From Carboxylicivirga longa (GTDB taxonomy: Bacteria > Bacteroidota > Bacteroidia > Bacteroidales > Marinilabiliaceae): a DNA stretch of 64,000 bases. Position numbers and translations under genes: made by a program. Positions 8,771-16,755 of the stretch are shown piece after piece (position 1 is the stretch's first letter; every line of letters begins with the position of its first letter). The stretch covers positions 74,384 through 138,383 of the forward strand of contig NZ_JBNGOZ010000012.1 in the NCBI RefSeq assembly GCF_050589825.1, given 5' to 3'. Under the pieces are notes generated by a model. It saw nothing but the letters and a program-made list of their open reading frames with translations, was not told where the DNA came from and did not search any database.

Positions 8771-10455
8771 TATTTAGGCAAACATTAAAAACTAAGGAAT
8801 ACGGCAGGAATGGGCGGATCTATGGTAAAGCAGGGGGTAGACCTTCATTAGGCACTGGGGTGTCCAATAGCTCGGGAGCTTCCTGGCTCGATCAGTTCTT
8901 TACCTACGACGAGGTGAATGATGCGTTAATTGTCAACAAATCATTCGCCTCAACCGGCGAGGTTATGGCCTACGCTGCCGGTGCAGATATACCCAGTATT
9001 TGGGATGCCATGCCCGTGGCCACCGCCGCCACATTGGGCGGTATAAAAGTAGGCAGCGGCCTTGCCATAGATGCGAATGGCATTTTGTCGGTTGATGGCA
9101 GCGTGGGTGGTGCATCTACATGGGGCGAGCTGGCCGATAAACCCACATGGCTGGCGCATGGTACGCAAGCACTATTTGAAGCAGGGCACGGGCACGACTG
9201 GGGGAAGATAACAGGCAAGCCGGCCACTTATGCGCCATCGGCTCACGCCCATAGTTGGAGTAGCATTACAGGCAAGCCCAGTACATTCACCCCATCGGCA
9301 CATACACACACAATAAGTCACGTTACAGGCCTACAAAGCGCACTGGATGGTAAGGCAGCAGTGGGGCACAATCACAATAGCAGCTATCATCCGCTGGGTG
9401 GCGGTTCAGCAACCGACTTTAGCGTTCGCAACCTGAACATCTATGGCGAGGTGTCGCAGATAAACAGCGGAACCATCATCATCGACGATGCACTGCTTAA
9501 GTTGAACAACGGCAACAGCCTTGTTGACTCAGGCTTGATAATCGACAATGGGGTTGACGATAAGGCGCGAATATTCTTTAGAGCCAGCACAGGCCGCTGG
9601 GTGTTTGGCGACAACGATGTGTACAATAACATTGCCAGCGAGGCATGGGTAACAGCCAACTTTAATAAGTACACGCACCCGGCCAGCCACCCGGCATCGA
9701 TGATTACAGAGGATAGCTCACACCGTTTTATTACCGACACAGAGCGCAGCCAGTGGAGCACGGCTTACAACTGGGGCAATTGGAGTACCGGTGTAACTAA
9801 GGCTTTTGTGGATGCTCTTAATGTGGATGCTGATACCTTAGATAGCTATCATGCAAGTGCTTTCCCAAAAAAGGCGGAGAATGCAGTTATTGCAGGGAGT
9901 TGGACGTTTAATAATATGATAACTGGGAGTAATGGTAAAGCCCTTCTTCACAGCAATCAATTTGGTGGCTATTTTCAATTAAAAGACAGTAGCGGTGTAA
10001 AAAGTCTCACTATACGAGGATATAGCCACAACAATTTTAATCTACCAGTTAGAATTGGGGATGGTAATATCCCCACCGAAGCTCTTGATGTGTCTGGCAA
10101 CATCCTTGCCTCTGGCGAAGTAACCGCCTACTCCGACATTCGCCTAAAGAGCAACTTCAAGCTCATCCGCAACCCATTACAGCGCATTAATCAACTCAAG
10201 GGCTGCACTTACCTCAAAGATGGAGAGCGCAGAGCAGGACTTATCGCGCAGCACGTACAGCGAGTACTCCCCGAAGCGGTGCATGGAGGCGGTAAAGACC
10301 GCTATCTATCAATCAACAATGCAGGTGTAACAGGCTTGCTAGTTGAGGGAATTAAGGCGGTGAATAGGCGTACAGAGAGCAATACTGAGCGCATTGAGCG
10401 ACTTGAGAGAGAGAATAGGGATTTGAAACAGAAACTTAATAAACTAATAATATAA
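8767..10455 (+). CDS. Tail fibre/spike with self-cleaving S74 chaperone domain
   Basis: The N-terminal 110 residues probably attach to the tail. Residues about 115-210 contain short imperfect repeats of the type KP-T---PSAH-H-WSSITGKP, common in trimeric fibres. The C-terminus from about residue 455 carries SDIRLKSNFKL, the signature of the intramolecular chaperone (Peptidase S74), with the Ser and Lys of the autocleavage dyad, followed by a helical end with a coiled coil. The chaperone trimerises the fibre and is then cut off just before the Ser. The domain order is as in endosialidase-type fibres, but no glycosidase domain was recognised, so receptor binding rather than capsule degradation is likely. 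Confidence 0.85.
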   Translation: MIFRQTLKTKEYGRNGRIYGKAGGRPSLGTGVSNSSGASWLDQFFTYDEVNDALIVNKSFASTGEVMAYAAGADIPSIWDAMPVATAATLGGIKVGSGLAIDANGILSVDGSVGGASTWGELADKPTWLAHGTQALFEAGHGHDWGKITGKPATYAPSAHAHSWSSITGKPSTFTPSAHTHTISHVTGLQSALDGKAAVGHNHNSSYHPLGGGSATDFSVRNLNIYGEVSQINSGTIIIDDALLKLNNGNSLVDSGLIIDNGVDDKARIFFRASTGRWVFGDNDVYNNIASEAWVTANFNKYTHPASHPASMITEDSSHRFITDTERSQWSTAYNWGNWSTGVTKAFVDALNVDADTLDSYHASAFPKKAENAVIAGSWTFNNMITGSNGKALLHSNQFGGYFQLKDSSGVKSLTIRGYSHNNFNLPVRIGDGNIPTEALDVSGNILASGEVTAYSDIRLKSNFKLIRNPLQRINQLKGCTYLKDGERRAGLIAQHVQRVLPEAVHGGGKDRYLSINNAGVTGLLVEGIKAVNRRTESNTERIERLERENRDLKQKLNKLII

Positions 10456-11495
10456 TGGCAGTACTACCCGAAGTTGGCATAACAACTACAATGGTAAGAA
10501 ATGCACTTGGTGCTTCGAGCAATAAGGTTACGGATCTGTGTTCAAGTAGTAATATTAACAGGTACTCTAAGAGAAAACCTATACGTTACGAAAGTTCAAA
10601 CCCAGACAAGTGGTATAGTGGCAATGACAATTGGTATAGCCTGTATGTGCCTGGTTATAATGGCACAGACACACAAGAGTGGAGCTACAGAAAGCCGCTG
10701 GGGGGGGTTGATTCCCCTTACCGCATGGGGCACTTTCGCGGATACTATCACGGTGCTGAATATCCTGTTGTGGTACCATATGCATCTATTGGTCAAGCTA
10801 TTAATAGAAATGGGCATGAGTTTGTTGCCTTTGCCCCAATAACGTCAGATACGCAGGTTACTATTGCTGATTTGGGGTTGGGTCTTGGTGTAGAGATAAG
10901 GGACGCTGCGGATGACAGCCTTATCAATTGGGCATCCGCCCCTGTTGGTGAAGCTAGTGTAAATATTAACCTTGAGAACTATGTAAACCTCAATGAGGTC
11001 AATGTAAGATTTTTTCTTGCAGATGGTGCAAAGTTGTTTGAAGGTGCAAATACCGGGGTTTCAAGATACAGCTTACCCAGAGGATCTAAGACGAATGAGA
11101 TACCTCTTACTGTTAATAGTTTTTGGAATAACATTCCCGTTACAGGTGGTGATCAAGACAGTCCTTACCTTGAAACCTTTACAGTTTACCAGACAGCCCC
11201 TGGGGAGGATAGGGTTAGGATCAACGTAAAACCTCGCGGCTATTACGGTACACTCAACGTTGTTATCCGAGAAAACAACGCCAATCAGGTAAAAGTTGGT
11301 GACTTTGACCTTAATATTATTAATGGAAATACTGCTTATGAATTTGTGAGAGATTTAAGTGCATCTCATCATTTTCAACCTGACTTATCTTACAAAGCCG
11401 CAGCTACATGGAAGAATGTTGCTGGAGTAGACCCAAACCTTCAAGTTGGATACTTCGAGTTTTTCCCATTCGCACTCAACCCCCTATTTATATAA
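10455..11495 (+). CDS. Phage tail-tip/adhesion protein of unknown fold
   Basis: The 346-residue product starts at an ATG overlapping the fibre gene's stop. It is rich in Tyr, Asn, Ser and Gly, has no signal peptide or membrane segment and begins MAVLPEVGITTTMV. The region at residues 45-100 is aromatic-rich (KWYSGNDNWYSLYVPGYNG). The C-terminal half looks like two beta-sandwich segments. The position next to the fibre suggests a second receptor-binding or capping protein. I do not recognise the family and no enzymatic motif was seen. Confidence 0.55.
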   Translation: MAVLPEVGITTTMVRNALGASSNKVTDLCSSSNINRYSKRKPIRYESSNPDKWYSGNDNWYSLYVPGYNGTDTQEWSYRKPLGGVDSPYRMGHFRGYYHGAEYPVVVPYASIGQAINRNGHEFVAFAPITSDTQVTIADLGLGLGVEIRDAADDSLINWASAPVGEASVNINLENYVNLNEVNVRFFLADGAKLFEGANTGVSRYSLPRGSKTNEIPLTVNSFWNNIPVTGGDQDSPYLETFTVYQTAPGEDRVRINVKPRGYYGTLNVVIRENNANQVKVGDFDLNIINGNTAYEFVRDLSASHHFQPDLSYKAAATWKNVAGVDPNLQVGYFEFFPFALNPLFI

Positions 11496-11514
11496 ATCAA
11501 CTAAAAAAATAATC

Positions 11515-11814
11515 ATGAAAGTAAATTTTAACAGAAATTTGAAAGCCCTTAACGGCAACGATCTGACCGAACCAATTGAAGGTGGCGGTAAAAAAGTAGT
11601 AACGCTTAAAGATGTCTGCGCCTCGGCCTTGGCCAACAAGCAGGAGGGCGACGAATTAGAGAAGCTGAAAGCCTACAAACTGGCCGTGGACATTGCCACC
11701 AGTACCAAGGCTATTGAGGTAAGTGTAGAACAAGTGGCGGAAATTAAGAAGGCATTGAAGCCTTACCCGGTGCTGTACTGCGGGCAGGCGTGTATGATGC
11801 TTGAGGAAAATTGA
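11515..11814 (+). CDS. Small phage protein, unknown function
   Basis: A 99-residue soluble protein starting at ATG 11515 (the frame opens upstream inside the previous gene, but MKVNFNRNL is the natural start after the previous stop). Predicted mostly helical, with two Cys near the C-terminus (YCGQACMML). It lies between the tail-tip gene and the lysis module. Small proteins of this style are frequent in Bacteroidota prophages, but no function is known to me. Confidence 0.6.
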   Translation: MKVNFNRNLKALNGNDLTEPIEGGGKKVVTLKDVCASALANKQEGDELEKLKAYKLAVDIATSTKAIEVSVEQVAEIKKALKPYPVLYCGQACMMLEEN

Positions 11815-11857
11815 AAAAGTATCAAGACATAAGTATCAAGATTTAAAACCAATTTAA

Positions 11858-12781
11858 ATGAAAACATTCTTTAAAATTTTCAAGCTGGAATTAGTATGGA
11901 TACCGGCGGGGATCCTGCTATTTTTCCTTTTCAACTGGCTATTAAGAGATGTAGCCGGTATTAAGTTAGTAACCAACTTTTTTGGTGAAGTCGATTATAT
12001 CGCATTAGGTGTTGTTCGCGCTTTGGTATCTGCCGGCGTGGCATGGATCATCTTAAGAATCATGTTACCCAATGTGTTTAAGAATATCATTGCCGACTAT
12101 TATACCGGATTTAAGACCTTGCAGCCCGAATTGAAGTATAAGCTAAGCACGGCCTTGATCATTGGCTTTCTGCTGGCGGCTACCATGGCCGTTAATGGGC
12201 AGGTATATAATTATAATCAGTTTGATAGGTTGGAGCATCCGGCATTTGCTCACCTGGATATTATTAAGCTCACACCGGAGCAATATAATACGCTGAGTGG
12301 TGATGCCGTGCGTGAGATACTTACCTATAACCTCATGCAGCAGGTAGGCGTTAAGGAAGTGACAACGAACAGAAGCCCTATCATCGACGAATACGCCAAA
12401 AGAGTAGGCTTTAAGCCTGAGCAGCGTATAGCATGGTGTGCGGCCAAGTCATCGTTTAACTATTCGATACTATCTATACCCAACCCCAATAGTGCGTGGT
12501 CGCCTAATTTCGCAAAGGATAAGGATGTGATATGGTACCGCTCGCAAGGATTCAAGCGCAATCGTACTCAGTTTAAAACAGGCGATGCAGCTACCTTTTA
12601 CTACGACCGCCTTGGGCGTGTTGGTCATGTTGGTGAGATACTACGACTAGACCGGCATGGCTACGTGGTAACGCACGAAGGAAATAGCAACAATAACGGA
12701 AGCCGTGTTGGCGATCAGGTGGTTATTCATAAGCGACGATTAAGAAGTATTTACGCCGTTTCGCGGTACATAAAGGATTGA
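11858..12781 (+). CDS. Membrane-anchored endolysin: transmembrane region plus CHAP-like peptidase
   Basis: The 307-residue product has three hydrophobic segments near residues 10-27, 47-68 and 99-115, followed by a soluble domain. The domain carries RIAWCAAKSSF (candidate catalytic Cys near 193), GRVGHVGEI (candidate His near 258) and THEGNSN, the Cys-His-Asn layout of CHAP/NlpC-like cell-wall peptidases or amidases. Phage endolysins usually lack several membrane segments; here holin-like and lysin parts seem joined in one polypeptide, or the lysin is anchored. Two small one-TM genes follow directly, completing a lysis cassette. Substrate bond not determinable from sequence alone. Confidence 0.7.
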   Translation: MKTFFKIFKLELVWIPAGILLFFLFNWLLRDVAGIKLVTNFFGEVDYIALGVVRALVSAGVAWIILRIMLPNVFKNIIADYYTGFKTLQPELKYKLSTALIIGFLLAATMAVNGQVYNYNQFDRLEHPAFAHLDIIKLTPEQYNTLSGDAVREILTYNLMQQVGVKEVTTNRSPIIDEYAKRVGFKPEQRIAWCAAKSSFNYSILSIPNPNSAWSPNFAKDKDVIWYRSQGFKRNRTQFKTGDAATFYYDRLGRVGHVGEILRLDRHGYVVTHEGNSNNNGSRVGDQVVIHKRRLRSIYAVSRYIKD

Positions 12782-12784
12782 GGT

Positions 12785-13006
12785 ATGACATTAAAAGGTA
12801 AAGTATTTATGTGTACCACCTTCCTGTTCATGGGGATGTTCATAGGTGGCGCGTTGGTGTATAGCTGGATGGATAGCAACAGCAACACCGGCAACCAGGT
12901 TAATGTGACCGTTGACGGTAAGGTCAAGAAAGGATCGGAAGTGAACATTGAACTGGAAAGCGACCAGGAGCAGAAAAAAGAAAAGAAATGGTGGAAGCTG
13001 TTTTAA
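12785..13006 (+). CDS. Small one-TM lysis-module protein (spanin-like?)
   Basis: A 73-residue protein with an N-terminal membrane segment (residues 8-28, GKVFMCTTFLFMGMFIGGAL) and a charged tail ending in KKEKKWWKLF. It starts 4 bases after the endolysin stop. The topology (N-in, periplasmic charged helix) resembles an inner-membrane spanin, but the helix is short and no lipoprotein partner is seen, so the role in lysis is inferred from position. Confidence 0.5.
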   Translation: MTLKGKVFMCTTFLFMGMFIGGALVYSWMDSNSNTGNQVNVTVDGKVKKGSEVNIELESDQEQKKEKKWWKLF

Positions 13007-13024
13007 CCTAAAAAACTCACACGC

Positions 13025-13246
13025 ATGAGAGAGCATATTATAACTGGTTTGTTGGCTTGGCGAATCGAGATACTTGGACCCGTAACAGGCGGTAGCTTGT
13101 TCACTATATTAGCAAGTTGGGCACCGATTATTGGTTTGGGTTTTGGTTTTGTAGGGGTTATATTCGGATACCTGACTTACCGGCTTAAGCTGAAAAAAAC
13201 ACGGCTAGAAATGGAGATATTACGCGCAAAATTTGAAAAAAACTAA
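13025..13246 (+). CDS. Small membrane protein, candidate holin
   Basis: A 73-residue protein with one strong hydrophobic segment (about residues 23-52, Gly-rich with FGFVGVIFGYL) and a basic C-terminal tail of about 20 residues. It is the last plus-strand gene of the prophage, followed by a bidirectional terminator. Size, topology and position fit a single-TM holin, but no family was recognised. Confidence 0.5.
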   Translation: MREHIITGLLAWRIEILGPVTGGSLFTILASWAPIIGLGFGFVGVIFGYLTYRLKLKKTRLEMEILRAKFEKN

Positions 13247-13250
13247 AGTA

Positions 13251-13280
13251 AAGGCTAGCCGGTTTCGGTTAGCCTTTTTT
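13251..13280. terminator. Bidirectional terminator between lysis module and integrase
   Basis: AAGGCTA(GCC) at 13251-13260 pairs with GG(TTAGCCTT) at 13267-13276, followed by T's on the plus strand. It lies between convergent genes, and the integrase stop codon sits inside the stem. Confidence 0.75.
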
Positions 13281-14486
13281 CATTTCATCCAGTACCTTTC
13301 TGTTTAGGTCATCCACTAGCTCCCAGTCGTAGTCGAAGTAGGTATCAGTAACAGTGGTTTTACCATGGCCGAGTGCCTGGGCGATGAGGGGCTTGCTGGC
13401 TCCTATGGGTTTCTTGGCTGCAATACCTGCCCAAGTGTGTCGTGCATGGTACATAACAAGCTCTTCAGGGATGGTGATGCCTTTAACCTGATCTTCCTCC
13501 AGCTTAGCGTTAATATCTTTCGCCAAGGTTTTCAGGTGTTTATTCATCTGCTTGGTCAGGTTTTTAAAGTTTGCGTACCGCTCCTGGTAGATGAGTAGTG
13601 CATTGAAGCCTTTTCGTTTATCAATAATGGCTTGGGCTTCGGGCTCTACTTTTATGGAATAGCGTTTGGTTGTTTTGCGCCGATCGTACTCAATGCGACC
13701 ATCGTTGATGTCGGCTATTTCGTATATGTCGCTGTTATTCATGCCAATGAGGTAGAATGAGAGCATAAAGAAATCGCGAGCCAGTGAGGTGTACTGATCC
13801 TTTGCTTCGAAATCGCGTATCAGGCGAATGGCTTCAATAGGCAATCTGAGGTTACGCGGTTGAGCTTTTGCAAATTCAAACTTTCGGAAGGGGTAGAGGT
13901 TCTGATCAATGAGCTCATCCACATCTATTGCCCGATTGAAAAGTGCACGGATATTTCGTAAATCGATGTTGGCGGTGCCGGGCGATGTTTCTTCAATGCG
14001 CCACTCCTTAAATCGGTTCAGCCAGGGTTTATTGATTTCGGAAAACAATAAGGTGCCTTTGCTGTACTCGGTTAGGATGGTGAGTGTTGAGTTGTAGCGT
14101 TCGCGTGTTCCCTGGTTGTCGATCTTGGGAATGTAACTCTCGAAGTATGCGAGAAAATCGGCATTGTTATTAAAGGCGCTGCCCCCTTTCTTGATGTACT
14201 CTCCAATTTGCTTAGCGCTCATGTGGTCGATCTTACGCCGCTCCTCCAGTTCCTCAATGTAATCCCAGGCATCGTTGAGCTTAACCGAAAGGCTGCGATT
14301 GGTGGCTCGTACATTGTCAACTTGCGTGCATCCTCTTTTTATCTGTTCGTTGCCCCAGTACTTTTTATCAATAGCAACTTTTGTGGCTAATTCGGTATTG
14401 GTGCCTTTGTGCGAAATAAGGATCATAATCTGGTAAAGATTATCCTTGTTTGGTTTCCGTTTTAAAATCAATCGAGCTGTGGCCAT
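13269..14486 (-). CDS. int: Tyrosine recombinase (phage integrase)
   Basis: The 405-residue protein has an arm-binding N-terminus (ATARLILKRKPNKDNLYQ), a SAM-like core-binding region (about 100-200) and a catalytic domain. Visible catalytic positions are the Lys region YDRRKTTKRYSIKV, the box YHARHTWAG (His-x-x-His style with Arg), ALGHG and the nucleophile Tyr in TDTYFDYD. The first catalytic Arg, normally just before the GM of RGM, appears replaced by Ile in YLIGMNNSDIYEI; IntDOT also lacks this residue. The gene is adjacent to tRNA-Pro and points away from it, as is usual for tRNA-integrating phages and elements. It should catalyse integration and, with a directionality factor not found here, excision. 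Confidence 0.9.
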   Translation of the reverse strand: MATARLILKRKPNKDNLYQIMILISHKGTNTELATKVAIDKKYWGNEQIKRGCTQVDNVRATNRSLSVKLNDAWDYIEELEERRKIDHMSAKQIGEYIKKGGSAFNNNADFLAYFESYIPKIDNQGTRERYNSTLTILTEYSKGTLLFSEINKPWLNRFKEWRIEETSPGTANIDLRNIRALFNRAIDVDELIDQNLYPFRKFEFAKAQPRNLRLPIEAIRLIRDFEAKDQYTSLARDFFMLSFYLIGMNNSDIYEIADINDGRIEYDRRKTTKRYSIKVEPEAQAIIDKRKGFNALLIYQERYANFKNLTKQMNKHLKTLAKDINAKLEEDQVKGITIPEELVMYHARHTWAGIAAKKPIGASKPLIAQALGHGKTTVTDTYFDYDWELVDDLNRKVLDEMKKG

Positions 14487-14567
14487 AGAAAAAAAACTAA
14501 AAAAAAACTAAATTCTATCCGATTTCGTGGGGTAAAAAGGTACAAAAACCACCTGAAAAAAAAAGCA

Positions 14568-14597
14568 TAAAAAAAGCGACTACTAATGTAATCGCTT
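14568..14597 (-). terminator. Intrinsic terminator of tRNA-Pro
   Basis: On the minus strand AAGCGA (from 14597) pairs with TCGCTT ahead of a run of seven T. It lies about 20 bases past the tRNA 3' end. Confidence 0.7.
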
Positions 14598-14616
14598 AAT
14601 ATTGAGGTTTTTACTT

Positions 14617-14660
14617 TGGTCGGGATGACAGGATTTGAACCTGCGACCCCTGGTCCCCCA
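14617..14660. other. Inferred right attachment site of the prophage (within tRNA-Pro 3' half)
   Basis: Elements encoding tyrosine recombinases commonly integrate in the 3' half of tRNA genes and restore it. The integrase lies 130 bases from this tRNA 3' end. The matching direct repeat should lie left of the window and cannot be seen, so the exact core is unknown. Confidence 0.45.
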
Positions 14661-14694
14661 GACCAGTGCGCTAACCGGGCTGCGCCACATCCCG
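14617..14694 (-). tRNA. tRNA-Pro (anticodon GGG)
   Basis: On the minus strand a 7-bp acceptor stem CGGGATG/CATCCCG, anticodon stem CTGGT/ACCAG with loop CTGGGGG (anticodon GGG at loop positions 3-5), and a T arm with GGTTCAAATCC are all present. Discriminator A and CCA (14620-14617) are encoded. The 3' end faces the prophage integrase, so it is the likely integration target. It decodes CCC/CCU proline codons. Confidence 0.95.
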
Positions 14695-14816
14695 TAATTG
14701 TGCTGCAAATATAGTCAAAATGGTTGATTACGCAATTCTAAAGACGAAAAAAAATCAAAAAATATTACGCATTGCATTTAGTGGTCTTTTAAGTGAGACG
14801 ATTAGCAATGAATTTA

Positions 14817-14824
14817 TATTTTTG
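14817..14824 (+). promoter_or_regulatory. -7 element TATTTTTG upstream of the ECF sigma gene
   Basis: Matches the Bacteroidota TAnnTTTG motif exactly; predicted transcription start about 14831, which excludes the earlier in-frame start codons and supports ATG 14853. No good TTTG -33 element was seen. Confidence 0.5.
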
Positions 14825-14852
14825 CTTTTCTACTAATTACAGCCATACCTTA

Positions 14853-15440
14853 ATGCAGAAGGAACTTAACGATATTGAATTAATAAAAGGGATCGAAAGA
14901 GGTGATGAAGCAGCTTATCAGGAGCTGTTCGTTCGTTATTATGCCCAATTGGTGGTGTTTGCCCGCAAGGTTGTGATAGATGATGATCTGGCGCGTGACC
15001 TAGTGCAAGATGTTATTGTTAATTTTTATGAGAAAAGGAAGGTGATTAAAATACACTCTTCCTTAAAAGCACACTTATATCAATCGGTGCGCAATCGATG
15101 TTTGAATCAGATAAAGCACACACAGATAAGGCGCGATCACCATGCTAATATTTATCAGATTAATAAATCGGAAGAAGCCTTTGTTGATGATAAGTTGGAG
15201 GAGACCGAACTACAACAGAAAATTTACACCATTATAAAAGGTTTACCTACGCAATGTAAGCGCATTTTTGAAATGAGTCGTTTTGAAGGTGTCACGAATC
15301 AGGAGATTGCCGACCGCCTGGATTTATCGAAGCGTACGGTAGAGACGCAGATTAGTAAAGCCCTTAAAATTATGCGTAAGCACCTGGCAGCTTATCTACA
15401 GGTGTGGCTTGCTTTTGTGTGGGTGATGATAAATAAATAA
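14853..15440 (+). CDS. ECF sigma-70 factor (FecI-like)
   Basis: A 195-residue sigma factor. Region 2 contains ARDLVQDVIVNFYEKR (residues about 48-63) and the following aromatic helix; region 4 carries the helix-turn-helix NQEIADRLDLSKRTVETQISKAL near residues 148-170. The start at ATG 14853 (MQKELNDIEL) is chosen because the -7 element lies between it and the upstream start codons. Downstream lie a small ORF, a FecR-type anti-sigma factor and a TonB-dependent receptor with an STN domain, so the factor probably transcribes this import locus when the receptor senses its ligand. Confidence 0.9.
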   Translation: MQKELNDIELIKGIERGDEAAYQELFVRYYAQLVVFARKVVIDDDLARDLVQDVIVNFYEKRKVIKIHSSLKAHLYQSVRNRCLNQIKHTQIRRDHHANIYQINKSEEAFVDDKLEETELQQKIYTIIKGLPTQCKRIFEMSRFEGVTNQEIADRLDLSKRTVETQISKALKIMRKHLAAYLQVWLAFVWVMINK

Positions 15441-15529
15441 AAAAATGATAAAGGCAATACGTGTAAGCTATAAGAGCGTTGTCATAATTACTGACACGAT
15501 GTATTTGCAAGTTTTAAAATAAGACAACC

Positions 15530-15703
15530 ATGGAATTTGTTTTTCAATTATTAGCAGATTTGCTTTCTCCGGTGGATGAGAAGCAAGTGAAGGCCGAGCA
15601 GGAAAAAATTGCACAAGAACCGGTGAAGACCACTTTGAAAGAGGAAATAAGAGAGGAAGAGGCCAGAGAGACAAACATCTTTGGAGTAATGGATTTCCAT
15701 TAA
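15530..15703 (+). CDS. Small conserved-looking ORF between sigma and anti-sigma genes
   Basis: A 57-residue acidic ORF starting MEFVFQLLAD and continuing in a Glu/Lys-rich helix ending FGVMDFH. There is no membrane segment beyond a weak hydrophobic start and no known motif. It fills the gap between the sigma factor and FecR genes. A coding role is plausible because the codon usage and helix pattern are regular, but no family is recognised. Confidence 0.4.
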   Translation: MEFVFQLLADLLSPVDEKQVKAEQEKIAQEPVKTTLKEEIREEEARETNIFGVMDFH

Positions 15704-15749
15704 GCACCGATACTTATATTTCAAAGAGCGTAATCTTTTGTTAGGAAGG

Positions 15750-16733
15750 ATGAATAAGCAGACAAACATGAATGAGCCGAGTAAGCATATCGATGAACTG
15801 ATTGTAAAACAGCTGGTAGGTGAGTTAACGTCGGATGAAAACCAGACGCTTAATGCTTGGTTGGATGAATCAGATGAAAATACGACCTATCTGCGACAAA
15901 TGGAGCGTGTGTGGGAGCAATCTCAAGGTCTTGAGGCTTTTCGCTCGGTGGATGTGATGGCTGATTTTGCGCAGTTCAAAATGCGTGTGGGCATGTCTCA
16001 TAAGGGTGCGGTACTGCGGCATACGATTTTACGCATAGCAGCAGTGATGGTGCCTGCGCTTTTGCTGCTGGCTGCATACGGTTTGTACGAGCGGGTGCCC
16101 GGCTTTGGCAAGTGGGAGGCGTTTTACACTCAGGACAAGGTGGGCAATATAGTGCTGGCGGATGCCTCAGAAGTAGCCTTAAATCGTGATAGCGAGTTGC
16201 TGTTTGAAAAAGATTTTCGGGGTGATGAACGTCGTCTTCGTTTGAAGGGGGAGGCCTATTTTAAGGTGGCTAAGAATCCGGATAAACCATTTATTGTTGA
16301 GGTGGGGGATGCCCGGGTGAAAGTGTTAGGCACCGCATTTAATATTGATGAAACCAAGGAGTTAATCACCTTATCGGTAAACGAAGGGCGCGTGCTTTTT
16401 ATTGGTGGCGATCAGCAGTTAGAGGTAGTAGCTGGGGAGGAAGCCCTTTTCAGCGGGGGAATGATGAAAAAACGGTCGCTTCACTCGGATAACTACATGG
16501 CTTGGAAAACCGGCACCATCGTATTTAATAAGGCAAGCCTTAGCGAGGTGCTGAAAACGGTGCAGGATTACTTTGATGAAGTGGAATTTATTGTAAATAA
16601 CGCTAGTAGATCGACCCTAAATATTACTTCACGCTTTAAAAATCCCTCTTTGGATGATGTTTTAGTGGAGCTGCGCATCCATTTCAAGAAAAAATTTGAG
16701 ATTAATGATAACAAATTGATCATCTCTGATTAA
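15750..16733 (+). CDS. FecR-type anti-sigma factor
   Basis: The 327-residue protein has an N-terminal cytoplasmic helical part binding the sigma factor (MNEPSKHIDELIVKQLVG), one membrane segment near residues 86-104 and a periplasmic FecR domain (LADASEVALNRDSELLFEK, then LKGEAYFKVAKNPDKPF), ending with a DUF4974-type C-terminal domain. It transmits the receptor's signal and releases or activates the sigma factor. The ATG at 15750 with an AGGAAGG just upstream is preferred to the TTG at 15738. It forms a unit with the flanking sigma and receptor genes. Confidence 0.9.
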   Translation: MNKQTNMNEPSKHIDELIVKQLVGELTSDENQTLNAWLDESDENTTYLRQMERVWEQSQGLEAFRSVDVMADFAQFKMRVGMSHKGAVLRHTILRIAAVMVPALLLLAAYGLYERVPGFGKWEAFYTQDKVGNIVLADASEVALNRDSELLFEKDFRGDERRLRLKGEAYFKVAKNPDKPFIVEVGDARVKVLGTAFNIDETKELITLSVNEGRVLFIGGDQQLEVVAGEEALFSGGMMKKRSLHSDNYMAWKTGTIVFNKASLSEVLKTVQDYFDEVEFIVNNASRSTLNITSRFKNPSLDDVLVELRIHFKKKFEINDNKLIISD

Positions 16734-16755
16734 TTTCGGAGGTGATTAATATTTT

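Larger units (their letters stand above)
1..14660. mobile_element. Right-hand part of a siphovirus-like prophage
   Basis: Genes run on the plus strand in the usual order of a tailed phage: head maturation, capsid, connectors, tail tube, tail chaperones, tape measure, baseplate, fibre, lysis. They are followed by an opposing tyrosine recombinase and a tRNA gene. Short overlaps and ATGA junctions link most genes. The terminase genes, most of the portal gene and any repressor/early region are not in the window, so the left border lies upstream of position 1. The right border is inferred to fall inside the tRNA-Pro 3' part. The structural and integration genes look intact, but whether the prophage is inducible cannot be judged from half an element. 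Confidence 0.9.

Noticed and set aside
1..14500. CRISPR array or defence island inside the prophage
   Set aside because: No repeat-spacer pattern and no nuclease, methylase or toxin-antitoxin signature were seen.
15738..15749. TTG start of the FecR-type gene
   Set aside because: ATG 15750 with AGGAAGG close upstream is a better start.
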